NCBI RefSeq assembly: GCF_023208015.1
Contig: NZ_CP051627.1
Span: forward strand, 2,799,501 to 2,863,500
Direction: 5' to 3'
Source: Thermobifida alba
GTDB taxonomy: Bacteria > Actinomycetota > Actinomycetes > Streptosporangiales > Streptosporangiaceae
Length of the DNA: 64,000 nt
Positions 39,378-48,973 of the stretch are shown here, in pieces; position 1 is the first letter of the stretch, and each line of letters starts with the position of its first letter. The notes under the pieces are model-generated. The model worked only from the letters and a program-made list of their open reading frames with translations, did no database searches and was not told the origin of the DNA. The translations under genes were made by a program, and so were the position numbers.

Positions 39378-40559
39378 TCACAGCAGCGCACCCTGCCGGG
39401 GCGGCTGCCACCGGAGGATGGAGTCCAGGTAGCGCTGCACCGACCGGTGGGGCGCCAGGGCGCCCATGAGCCTCACACCGGCGTCGCGGCCCCGGGCCAG
39501 CACGGGCGAGGCCGCCCGCGCCAGCTCCGCGAACTGCGCGATCCGCTGCACCACGTAGCTGGTCCGCCCCAGCCGGTCGTCGGTGTAGGAGGCCAGCGCG
39601 CTCGGCAGGTAGGCGGCGGAGCTGCTGGCGCGGTGCGCCAGCACCACGGCGTCCTCCATCGCCAGGCAGGCCCCCTGGTCCAGGTTGGGCGGGATGGCGT
39701 GCGCGGCGTCGCCGACCAGCGCGACCCGCCCGCGGTGGTAGGCGGGCAGCGGCGCGTCGGCGACCCAGGCGTCGGCGCGCACCACCGCCCGCGGCGGCAC
39801 CGCGCGCAGCAGCTCCGGGACGGGGCCGTGCCAGTCGCCGAACAGCCGCAGCAGTTCGGCCCGCTCGTCGGCGGCCCGCCGGTGGGCGGGGGCGTTGGCC
39901 GTGGCGTAGCCGTACACCCGGCCGCCGGGCAGCGGCAGGAGGCCGAAGGCCGCGCCGCGCCCCCACGTCTCCCCGGCCGCCACCGGCCCGCCGGGGCCGG
40001 GAGCGACGAACCGCCAGGTGGTGAAGCCCGCGTAGGCCGGTTCCGGATGGTCGGGGAAGAGCAGTCCGCGGACCGTGGACCGCACGCCGTCGGCGGCGAC
40101 CACGAGGTCGGCGGAGAGGTCGCCCGCGGTGGTGCGGACCCGCGCCGGCTGGTGGGTGTCGCCCGGCTCGACCCCGGTGACCGCGACGCCCGCGTGCACC
40201 GCGGTGGCGGGCAGTCGGCCGAGCAGCAGCCGGAGCAGGGCGGAGCGGGCCACCACGACGACCGCGTCGCCGTACCTGCGGCTCAACCGCTCCTGGTCGA
40301 GGCGGAGCAGGACACGGCCGTCGACGCGGCGCAGCACGGCCGCGTCCGGCCGGGTCGCGCCCGCGCGCAGCGCATCACCCAACCCGATGGCGTCGAGGGC
40401 GCGCAGCCCGTTGGGCAGCAGCCCCAGACCGACGTCGGCCTCTCCGGGGGACGGCTCCCGCTCGCAGACGGTCACGGTCCAGCCCCTGTCGCACAGGGCC
40501 GCGGCGGTGGTGAGCCCGCCGATGCCGCCGCCGATGATGACCGCGTGAGGCTGCCCCAT
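39378..40559 (-). CDS. FAD-dependent monooxygenase (group A, PHBH-type)
   Basis: A 393-residue flavoprotein hydroxylase. It shows the FAD dinucleotide motif GGGIGGLTTAAAL (residues 10-22), the middle motif VVAADGVRSTVR (DG) and the second FAD motif VALVGDAAHAIPPNLDQGACLAMEDA (GD). These enzymes use NAD(P)H and oxygen to hydroxylate aromatic or polyketide-like substrates; the substrate here is unknown, and no pathway genes are adjacent. No signal peptide is seen. ATG 40559 lies after AAGGAC at a normal distance. A 290-base gap without a gene separates it from typA. Confidence 0.87.
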   Translation of the reverse strand: MGQPHAVIIGGGIGGLTTAAALCDRGWTVTVCEREPSPGEADVGLGLLPNGLRALDAIGLGDALRAGATRPDAAVLRRVDGRVLLRLDQERLSRRYGDAVVVVARSALLRLLLGRLPATAVHAGVAVTGVEPGDTHQPARVRTTAGDLSADLVVAADGVRSTVRGLLFPDHPEPAYAGFTTWRFVAPGPGGPVAAGETWGRGAAFGLLPLPGGRVYGYATANAPAHRRAADERAELLRLFGDWHGPVPELLRAVPPRAVVRADAWVADAPLPAYHRGRVALVGDAAHAIPPNLDQGACLAMEDAVVLAHRASSSAAYLPSALASYTDDRLGRTSYVVQRIAQFAELARAASPVLARGRDAGVRLMGALAPHRSVQRYLDSILRWQPPRQGALL

Positions 40560-40849
40560 GGGATGTCCTTAATGCTCGGCCGCCGTTCACCGCCCCGCGA
40601 CCGCAGCCCTCGGGACGCGCTGACCCGACAGGCTACGGCCGTGACCGCGGAAAGACCATACGGTACGGGGAATCGGGTGTCTCTGCTCTTTCTCCCCGCC
40701 GTGCGGCGCGCCAACCCCGGTCGGCGCGGCGCCCCGCCGCCGGGCGGGCCGGACGACGCCCGGGCACGCCCGGCGGCGGGGGACCGGAACCCCCGGTGCG
40801 CCGGGTCCGCCCCGGCGGTTCCGCGCGCCGGGCCGGGCGCGGCCCCGGA

Positions 40850-42736
<1,887 letters not shown>

Positions 42737-42903
42737 GCGAAAGTCTCGATCTTCTCTGTCGGGAAAACGGGGGAACACCGCGACTTCCGCGGCCGTCCGC
42801 CATTTTATGCGGCTCTCCCGCCTCCACGCAGAAACACACGGGTCACACGGTGTGCGCCGGGTCTCGTTCCGCCGGGGGGCCGAAGCCCGCGCGCCGGGGC
42901 CGC

Positions 42904-43347
42904 TCAGCCCTCCAGGAGCTGCCCGGGCACGCCGTCCGGCAGCAGCGCCCCGCGGACGTCCTCGACGAAGGGCAGGTCGGTGGGGAGCCAGTCGACCTCT
43001 CCCAGGGTGGCGGGGGTGAGCCAGCGCAGCGCCAGGTGCTCCAGGAGGCGGGGTTCGCCGCGGAGGAGTTCGGCGGTCCACAGGCGCAGCACGGCCGGCG
43101 GGGCCCCGGGGCGCTGCGGGAAGTCGACCTCGCGGTCGAACCGGGCCAGCGGCCGGACCTCCACGCCGAGCTCCTCCCGGCACTCGCGGACCACCGCGGC
43201 CTCCTCGGTCTCGCCGGGGTCGACCTTGCCTCCGGGGAACTCCCAGCCTCCGCGCATGCTCGCGGGTTCGGCGCGCTGCGCGGCGAGGACCGCGCCGTCG
43301 CGGATGATCGCGGCGCCCACGACGATCAGGGTCTGTCCGTCTGTCAT
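42904..43347 (-). CDS. Nudix hydrolase (MutT/CTP pyrophosphohydrolase-like)
   Basis: A 147-residue Nudix protein with a complete box [24 protein letters not shown] (G-x5-E-x7-REUxEExGU). The W-E-F-P-G-G-K start and the length resemble MutT1/MutX-like enzymes that remove oxidised or non-canonical nucleotides. ATG 43347 has TAGGGT six bases upstream (43354-43359), so a leaderless transcript is possible, although the acyltransferase stop is only nine bases away and cotranscription is also likely. Confidence 0.9.
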   Translation of the reverse strand: MTDGQTLIVVGAAIIRDGAVLAAQRAEPASMRGGWEFPGGKVDPGETEEAAVVRECREELGVEVRPLARFDREVDFPQRPGAPPAVLRLWTAELLRGEPRLLEHLALRWLTPATLGEVDWLPTDLPFVEDVRGALLPDGVPGQLLEG

Positions 43348-43356
43348 GGGCCGACC

Positions 43357-44634
43357 CTACCGTCCGGGGGCGACGGCGTCGCCGTCCGCTCCGGGCGGTG
43401 CCGCACCGGCGGCCGCCGGTGCGCGGCGGCCGTAGCGGCGCATCAGCGGCCGCTCCACCCAGCGGTAGGTGGCGGCGGCGAGCAGGAGGGTGCCCGCGGT
43501 GACGGGGACCAGGTCCAGCAGGAGGGAGCCGGTGAACGCCTCCTGGCCGGTGAAGTCGCGCCACAGGTAGAGCACGGCGAACTGCCACAGGAAGACGCCG
43601 TAGGAGATCCTGCCGAGCAAGCGCATGACCCGGTGTCCCATGAAGGCGCGCAGCCAGGCGGGCTCCCCCGCGGGGGTTTCGGGCAGCAGGGCGAGCGGGG
43701 CCAGCAGGAAGAAGGCGAACACCATCGACACCAGGAGTTCGGCCGCCCCCGCCCAGAAGTCCTCCACCCCGACGAACCGGTCGCCGGTCAGCGGGGTGGA
43801 CCCGAGCAGGTAGGCGGACGCGGCCACGCTCCAGCACAGTCCGGGCGAGGCCGCGAGGGTGCGGCAGAACCGGCGCACCGGGCCGTTTGCGCCGCGCTCC
43901 CGCCACGCCCACCGGGCCAGCACCGCCAGCGCCATGCCCACGGCGAACAGTCCGAGGGTGCGCGGCAGCCAGGCGTGCATGTAGGTACGCGGCTCGGGGT
44001 GGAACTGCACGACGAGGGCCGCCAGGCTCAGCACGGGCAGGACCGCGATCCCGGCCAGCAGCCGCCGGGCCCGCGCCTCCGGGTCGCCGCCGCGTGCGGC
44101 CGGCGCCGCCAGCACCGCCGCGAGCAGCGGCAGCAGCAGGTAGAAGGCGACCTCGACGCACAGGCTCCAGATCTGGCCGAGTCCGCGCGGTCCGGTTCCG
44201 GTCCACCACGGGTCGGGGTCGTAGACGAAGGTCAGCGTGAGGACCTCCAGCCAGGCGCGCGGCGAGCCGAGGTGCTCGCGCGACCACAGCAGCAGGGCCG
44301 CCACCGCGACCAGCCAGTAGGCGGGGAGGATGCGCAGCGCGCGCTGCCGCAGGTAGCGGCGGACCGAGGGGCCGGGGACGCCGTCGATCGCGGCGTGCGC
44401 CCAGGGCCGGTACAGCAGCAGTCCCGACAGCGCGAAGAACAGCGGAACCGCCATGTCGCCCCCGGCCAGGAGCGCGCCGCCCGCCCCCGGGGCGAGCGCG
44501 TCCCCGGTCTCCACGGCGACGTGGAACACCAGCACCAGCAGCGCCGCGAGCGCGCGCATCCCGTCGAGTGCCGGCTGATGGCCGCTGACCTGGGGAAGTC
44601 CGGCGGCGACGGCGGGGGAGGGGCCCGGTCCCAT
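43357..44634 (-). CDS. Acyltransferase 3 family membrane protein (OafA-like)
   Basis: A 425-residue integral membrane O-acyltransferase. [21 protein letters not shown] carries the family RxxA..H signature, followed by [15 protein letters not shown], and about ten helices follow with the C-terminal [10 protein letters not shown] motif. Such proteins acetylate polysaccharides or lipids. A membrane acyltransferase (Rv0228) also lies in the mycobacterial Rv0224c-Rv0236c region, so this gene may belong to the glycan locus starting at 44797, from which it is divergent. ATG 44634 follows GGGAGGGAGAC. Confidence 0.85.
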   Translation of the reverse strand: MGPGPSPAVAAGLPQVSGHQPALDGMRALAALLVLVFHVAVETGDALAPGAGGALLAGGDMAVPLFFALSGLLLYRPWAHAAIDGVPGPSVRRYLRQRALRILPAYWLVAVAALLLWSREHLGSPRAWLEVLTLTFVYDPDPWWTGTGPRGLGQIWSLCVEVAFYLLLPLLAAVLAAPAARGGDPEARARRLLAGIAVLPVLSLAALVVQFHPEPRTYMHAWLPRTLGLFAVGMALAVLARWAWRERGANGPVRRFCRTLAASPGLCWSVAASAYLLGSTPLTGDRFVGVEDFWAGAAELLVSMVFAFFLLAPLALLPETPAGEPAWLRAFMGHRVMRLLGRISYGVFLWQFAVLYLWRDFTGQEAFTGSLLLDLVPVTAGTLLLAAATYRWVERPLMRRYGRRAPAAAGAAPPGADGDAVAPGR

Positions 44635-44724
44635 GTCTCCCTCCCGGGTCGGGAACAGAATCGCATTACAAAAATTCGGTCACGCAGTGGTGACGCGGAT
44701 CACTCCGGATCAATACGATACCGA

Positions 44725-44776
44725 CAACCCTACTCAGGCGTAACCTTACTGCCCCGTAACCTACTCCCCCGTAAAA
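44725..44776 (+). promoter_or_regulatory. Array of GTAACC-type direct repeats before the DUF3068/ubiA/dprE genes
   Basis: Four imperfect units start at 44725 (CAACCCTACT), 44740 (GTAACCTTACT), 44756 (GTAACCTACT) and 44771 (GTAAAA), spaced 15, 16 and 15 bases apart, ending 20 bases before ATG 44797. Spacing near 1.5 helical turns suggests binding of a multimeric regulator. The exact 10-mer GTAACCTACT also occurs at 63041-63050. Confidence 0.6.
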
Positions 44777-44796
44777 GGCCCTGATCAGGAGGAGCC

Positions 44797-45732
44797 ATGC
44801 GCCGTACCGTGGCCGCCGTTTGCGTCGCCCTCGGGGTCTTCTGCCTCGTGCTGGCCCCACTGCTCCGCTACTGGGTGGCCGGCGTGTTCATGAAGACCCC
44901 CCTGGACTACTACTCGCAGACGGTGAACCGGAGCGAGGACGCCACCTACTTCAACATCGAGGAGATGGAGGTGATCGAGGGGGCGACCGTCGAGGCCCAC
45001 ACCACGCTGAAGGCGGACGTGCGGGCCAGCGACGACGAGACCGTCGTCTGGGACGAGTTCCGGTGGGTCAAGGACGTCGAACGGGACTTCGCCTTCCTCT
45101 CCACCACCAGGCACACCGCGCACGACCGCGTCACCGGCGAAGCCGTGGACTGCTGCGGCTCCGCCGTCAACGAGGAGTCCGTCCCGCAGAGCGGCCAGGC
45201 GTTCAAGTGGCCGTTCCTCGTGGAACAGCGCGACTACGAGTTCTTCGACTCCACCGTCCGGGAGACCCTGCCGATCACCTTCGAAGGCGTCGAGGAGGTC
45301 GACGGCCACCCCGGCGTCGAGGCGTACAAGTTCGTCCAGGTCGTCGAACCGACCGTGGTCGAGACCCGCGAGTTCCCGCGCAGCCTGCTCGGCCTGGAAG
45401 GCGAGGGCGACGTCACCGCCGACGTCGTCTACTCCAACACCCGCACCTACTGGATCGACCCCGTCACCGGCTCCCCGCTCGACCTGAGCGAGGAGCAGCG
45501 CCGGGTGGCGGTGGTCGACGGCGAGGAGCGGCTCACCATGTTCGAGGCCACGATGGACTTCACCGACGAGACGGTGGAGGAGCGCATCGAGGCCGCCGCG
45601 GACGGCGAGAAGCTCGTGCTGATCCGCACCACCCTGCCGATCGTGCTGCTCTCGGCCGGCGCGGCCCTGCTCGTCCTCGGCCTCGTCCTCCACGTGGCCC
45701 GTGCCAAGTCCCCCGCACACGCCCGCACCTGA
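44797..45732 (+). CDS. DUF3068 (porin PorA-like) membrane protein
   Basis: A 311-residue DUF3068 protein: N-terminal helix (VAAVCVALGVFCLVLAPLLRYWV), an extracellular beta-rich domain with DRVTGEAVDCCGSAV and NTRTYWIDPVTGSPLDL, and a C-terminal helix (LPIVLLSAGAALLVLGLVLHVA). The adjacent cysteines in the DCCG motif also occur in the second copy at 52565-53551. A DUF3068 gene (Rv0227c) lies near aftD in mycobacteria. Function is unknown; a role in envelope glycan export or assembly is inferred from context. The ATG follows CAGGAGGAGCC. It is first in a plus-strand operon with ubiA, dprE1 and dprE2. Confidence 0.87.
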   Translation: MRRTVAAVCVALGVFCLVLAPLLRYWVAGVFMKTPLDYYSQTVNRSEDATYFNIEEMEVIEGATVEAHTTLKADVRASDDETVVWDEFRWVKDVERDFAFLSTTRHTAHDRVTGEAVDCCGSAVNEESVPQSGQAFKWPFLVEQRDYEFFDSTVRETLPITFEGVEEVDGHPGVEAYKFVQVVEPTVVETREFPRSLLGLEGEGDVTADVVYSNTRTYWIDPVTGSPLDLSEEQRRVAVVDGEERLTMFEATMDFTDETVEERIEAAADGEKLVLIRTTLPIVLLSAGAALLVLGLVLHVARAKSPAHART

Positions 45733-45744
45733 CGTGTCCCCCCG

Positions 45745-46677
45745 ATGAGCGGTCCCGCCTGCCGACCGCACCCGGAACGCGGAGCCCCCGCCGCAGGACG
45801 CCCCGGTCCGCTCCCGGTGGCCCGGGGCGTCCTGCTGTCGGCCCGCCCCCGCCAGTGGACGAAGAACCTGCTGGTCGTGGCCGCCCCCGCACTGGCGGGC
45901 GAACTGGCCTCCCCGCCGGTCGCGGTCGGCACACTGCTGACGTTCGCGCTGTTCTGCGTGGCGGCGAGCGGCACCTACCTGCTCAACGACGTGGCCGACG
46001 CCGCCGCCGACCGCGCCCACGCCCGCAAACGGCACCGCCCCGTCGCCTCCGGCCTGGTGCCCGCACCGCTGGCCGCGGGCCTGGGGACCCTGCTCGCCGC
46101 CGCCGCGCCGCTGGGCGCGCTGGCCGCGGGGCAGTGGCGCCTCGCCCTCGTCCTGGCCGGCTACCTGGTGCTGTCCCTGGGCTACACCTACCGGCTCAAA
46201 CACGTCCCCGGCTGCGACATCGCCGCCGTCGCGGGCTGCCACGCGCTGCGCGCGCTGGCCGGGGGCCTGGCCACCGGCCTGCCGATCACCGGCTGGTTCC
46301 TCCTCGTGGTCTGCCTGGGCGCGCTGCTGGTCGTGGCGGGCAAACGGGAGGCGGAGCTGCGCAACCCCGACGCGGGCGGCGGACGCGTCACCCTCGCGCA
46401 CTACACGACCGGCTTTCTGGCCCGGGTGCGCGCCACGGCGGCGGCTGCGATGATCGTCACCTACGGCCTGTGGGCGCTGGAGACCCGCACCGGCCCCGCC
46501 CTGGCGCTGACCGCCGCGAGCGTCGTGCCGCTGGTCACGGCGGTGCTGCGGCTGCACCTGCTGGTGGAGCGCGGGATCGGCGAGGAGCCGGAGGAGCTGG
46601 TGCTGCGCGACCGCCCCCTGCAGCTGTGCCTGGCCGCGCTGCTGGCGCTGGTGCTGCTCGGCGTTCACCTCGACTGA
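45745..46677 (+). CDS. ubiA: UbiA-family decaprenyl-phosphate phosphoribosyltransferase
   Basis: A 310-residue polytopic prenyltransferase-fold enzyme. SARPRQWTKNLLVVAAP is the diagnostic N-terminus of the Rv3806c group, and YLLNDVADAAADRAHARKRHRPVASG carries the NDxxDxxxD motif that binds PRPP-Mg. It should transfer phosphoribose from PRPP to decaprenyl phosphate, the first membrane step to decaprenylphosphoryl-arabinose. The 5-phosphate phosphatase that follows in mycobacteria (Rv3807c type) is not in the window. The start at ATG 45745 is 12 bases after DUF3068 without a clear ribosome binding site, so translation may be coupled. Confidence 0.9.
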   Translation: MSGPACRPHPERGAPAAGRPGPLPVARGVLLSARPRQWTKNLLVVAAPALAGELASPPVAVGTLLTFALFCVAASGTYLLNDVADAAADRAHARKRHRPVASGLVPAPLAAGLGTLLAAAAPLGALAAGQWRLALVLAGYLVLSLGYTYRLKHVPGCDIAAVAGCHALRALAGGLATGLPITGWFLLVVCLGALLVVAGKREAELRNPDAGGGRVTLAHYTTGFLARVRATAAAAMIVTYGLWALETRTGPALALTAASVVPLVTAVLRLHLLVERGIGEEPEELVLRDRPLQLCLAALLALVLLGVHLD

Positions 46678-46699
46678 CCGCGACGACAGGGAGGACACG

Positions 46700-48058
46700 G
46701 TGCGCCTGCGCCGCGCGCTGCTCACCGGCTGGGGGCGGACCAACCCCAGCCCCGCCACCGTGGTGCGCCCCCGCACCACGGCCGAACTCGCCGCCGTGCT
46801 GCGCTCCGCCGCCGACGGGCGCGGCGCCGTCGCCCGCGGCCTGGGCCGCTGCTACGGCGACGCCGCGCAGAACGCGGGCGGCCTGGTGGTGGACTGCGCC
46901 GACCTCAACCCCGGCTTCCGGCTGGACGCCGACGCGGGCACCGTCACCGCGGCGGCGGGCACCAGCCTGGACGCGCTCCTGCGCCACCTGCTGCCGCGCG
47001 GCTTCTTCCTTCCGGTGACGCCCGGCACCCGGCAGGTCACCGTCGGCGGGGCGGTCGCCGCCGACGTGCACGGCAAGAACCACCACGCCGACTCCTCGTT
47101 CGGCGCGCACCTGCGCTCCCTCACCCTCGTCACCCCCGACGGCGCGGTGCGCCGCGTCGGCCCGGACCGCGAGGCGGACCTGTTCTGGGCGACCGTCGGC
47201 GGTATGGGCCTGACCGGAGTCGTCACCGAGGCCACGTTCACGGTGCTGCCGGTGGCGACCTCGCGGATGCGGGTCGACACCGACCGCGTCGCCGACCTCG
47301 ACGCGGCCCTCGCGCTGCTGGCGGAGAGCGACCGGACCCACCGCTACTCGGTGTGCTGGGTGGACCTGCTGGCCCGCGGCCGCAGCCTGGGCCGCGGCGT
47401 GCTCACCCGCGCCCACCACGCCGCGGTCGCCGACCTGCCGCCCGCCGCCCGCCGCGACCCGCTGCGCCACCGTCCGGGCCCGGCGCTGCGCGCCCCCCGC
47501 CGCGTCCCGCCGCACCTGCTGAACACGGCGACCGTGCGCGCCTTCAACGCCGCCTACCACGCGCGGGCGCCGCGCCGCCGCCGCGGCGAGATCCGGGAGG
47601 CGGCGGCGTTCTTCCATCCCCTGGACGCGCTGCGCGACTGGAACCGGCTGTACGGGCCGCGCGGCCTGGTGCAGTACCAGTTCGCCGTGCCGTTCGGCGA
47701 GGAGGGCGCGCTGCGCCGGATCGCGGAGCGCCTCGCGGCGCGCGGCGCCCCGTCCTTCCTCGCCGTGCTGAAGCGCTTCGGCCCCGGCGTGCCCGCGCCG
47801 CTGTCCTTTCCCCGGCCCGGGTGGACGCTGGCCGTGGACCTGCCCGCCGACCTGCCGGGGCTGGACGGGCTGCTGACCGGCTTCGACGAACTGGTGCTGG
47901 CCGCCGGAGGCCGCGTCTACCTGGCCAAGGACAGCCGGGCCGCGGCGTCGGCGGTGCACGCCATGTACCCGGACCTGGACCGGTGGCGGCGGGTGCGGGA
48001 CCGGGTGGACCCGGACCGGGTGCTGGTGTCGGACCTGTCCCGCCGCCTGGGACTGTGA
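46700..48058 (+). CDS. dprE1: Decaprenylphosphoryl-beta-D-ribose oxidase DprE1
   Basis: A 452-residue flavoenzyme of the VAO/FAD_binding_4 class that oxidises the 2'-OH of decaprenylphosphoryl-ribose. RGLGRCYGDAAQNAGG and GGAVAADVHGKNHHADSSFG form the FAD site. The C-terminal segment APLSFPRPGWTLAVDLP and VYLAKDSR correspond to M. tuberculosis residues around 380-420; the catalytic Lys (K418 in AKDSR) is kept, but the benzothiazinone-target Cys387 (GWNICVDFP in M. tuberculosis) is Ala here. GTG 46700 follows GGGAGGACAC. Order ubiA-dprE1-dprE2 with short gaps indicates one operon. Confidence 0.92.
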   Translation: MRLRRALLTGWGRTNPSPATVVRPRTTAELAAVLRSAADGRGAVARGLGRCYGDAAQNAGGLVVDCADLNPGFRLDADAGTVTAAAGTSLDALLRHLLPRGFFLPVTPGTRQVTVGGAVAADVHGKNHHADSSFGAHLRSLTLVTPDGAVRRVGPDREADLFWATVGGMGLTGVVTEATFTVLPVATSRMRVDTDRVADLDAALALLAESDRTHRYSVCWVDLLARGRSLGRGVLTRAHHAAVADLPPAARRDPLRHRPGPALRAPRRVPPHLLNTATVRAFNAAYHARAPRRRRGEIREAAAFFHPLDALRDWNRLYGPRGLVQYQFAVPFGEEGALRRIAERLAARGAPSFLAVLKRFGPGVPAPLSFPRPGWTLAVDLPADLPGLDGLLTGFDELVLAAGGRVYLAKDSRAAASAVHAMYPDLDRWRRVRDRVDPDRVLVSDLSRRLGL

Positions 48059-48081
48059 ACGGGAAGCGGAGGGGGAGCGGG

Positions 48082-48840
48082 ATGCGCGGCACGGTGCACT
48101 CGGTGCTGCTGCTGGGCGGACGCAGCGAGATCGGACTGGCGATCGTGGAGCGGCTGGTCCGCGACGGCGCCCGCCGCGTGGTGCTGGCGGCACGCCCCGG
48201 CGGACGGGAGGCGCTGCGGGAGGCCGCGGCACGGCTGCACGCGCGGGGCGCGGAGGAGGTGCGCCTCGTGGACTTCGACGCGGCCGAGCCAGCCGGGCAC
48301 GCCGCGACGGTGGCGGAGGCGGTGCGCCTGGTCGGCGACCTGGACGTGGTGGTCGCCGCGTTCGGGGTGCTCGGCGACCAGGCGGCGCTGGCCGCCGACC
48401 CGGTGGCGGCGGCCCACAGCGTGACGGTGAACCTCACCGGGCACGTGTCGGCGGGCCTGGCGGTCGCGGCCCGGCTGCGCGAGCAGGGCCGCGGCACGCT
48501 GGTGGTGCTGTCGTCGGTGGCGGGCGTGCGGGTGCGGCGGGCCAACCTCGTCTACGGCGCGGCCAAGGCGGGGCTGGACGGCTTCGCCCGGGCGCTGGAC
48601 GACGCGCTGGCGGACAGCGGCGCCCGGGTGCTGGTGGTCCGCCCCGGGTACGTGCGCACCCGCATGTCCGCGCACGTGGCCGAGGCCCCGCTGGCGACCA
48701 CGCCGCGGCGGGTGGCCGACGCGGTCGCCGCAGCCCTGCGCCGGGGCGCGCGCACCGTGTGGGTCCCCCGCCCCCTGGGCACGCTGGCCCTGGCCCTGCG
48801 GCTGCTGCCCCGGCCGGTGTGGCGCCGCCTGTCCCGCTGA
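48082..48840 (+). CDS. dprE2: Decaprenylphosphoryl-2-keto-ribose reductase DprE2
   Basis: A 252-residue short-chain dehydrogenase that would reduce the 2-keto product of DprE1 with NADH to give decaprenylphosphoryl-arabinose. The cofactor site is LLGGRSEIGLAIVERL, the catalytic Ser lies in VLSSVAG and the Tyr/Lys pair in VYGAAKAG; RPGYVRTRMS is a typical SDR segment. ATG 48082 sits after GGAGGGGGAGC; an in-frame GTG at 48055 overlaps the dprE1 stop and is an alternative. It ends the plus-strand operon; an inverted-repeat element follows. Confidence 0.92.
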   Translation: MRGTVHSVLLLGGRSEIGLAIVERLVRDGARRVVLAARPGGREALREAAARLHARGAEEVRLVDFDAAEPAGHAATVAEAVRLVGDLDVVVAAFGVLGDQAALAADPVAAAHSVTVNLTGHVSAGLAVAARLREQGRGTLVVLSSVAGVRVRRANLVYGAAKAGLDGFARALDDALADSGARVLVVRPGYVRTRMSAHVAEAPLATTPRRVADAVAAALRRGARTVWVPRPLGTLALALRLLPRPVWRRLSR

Positions 48841-48867
48841 CCGACGACAGGCCGCACCGCCGCCAGT

Positions 48868-48951
48868 GACCATGTCCCCAGGGCCATCGGCGCGGCCGAT
48901 TGTGGCGCTGGGGCCAAAGTCAGCGGCGTTCATGGCACTGGGGACATGGTC
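48868..48951. repeat. 84-bp element with 20-bp terminal inverted repeats
   Basis: Arms GACCATGTCCCCAGGGCCAT (48868-48887) and ATGGCACTGGGGACATGGTC (48932-48951) match in 19 of 20 positions. A third related motif (GGCGCTGGGGCC, 48904-48915) lies inside. Multiple copies of an end motif are typical of some transposon ends, so it may be a relic or miniature element. It lies between convergent dprE2 and the GT-C-like gene and could also act as a terminator. No transposase is present. Confidence 0.7.
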
Positions 48952-48973
48952 GACGCCGGTCAGGGCCCGGTGC

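Noticed and set aside
42737-44287. Upstream extension of the typA frame to a 1145-residue protein
   Set aside because: It overlaps the Nudix and acyltransferase genes on the same strand in another frame; TypA homology begins exactly at ATG 42736.
48841-48973. Coding extension of the minus-strand frames through the inverted-repeat element
   Set aside because: The sequence is explained by the 84-bp inverted-repeat element between two convergent genes; no start with a ribosome binding site is present.
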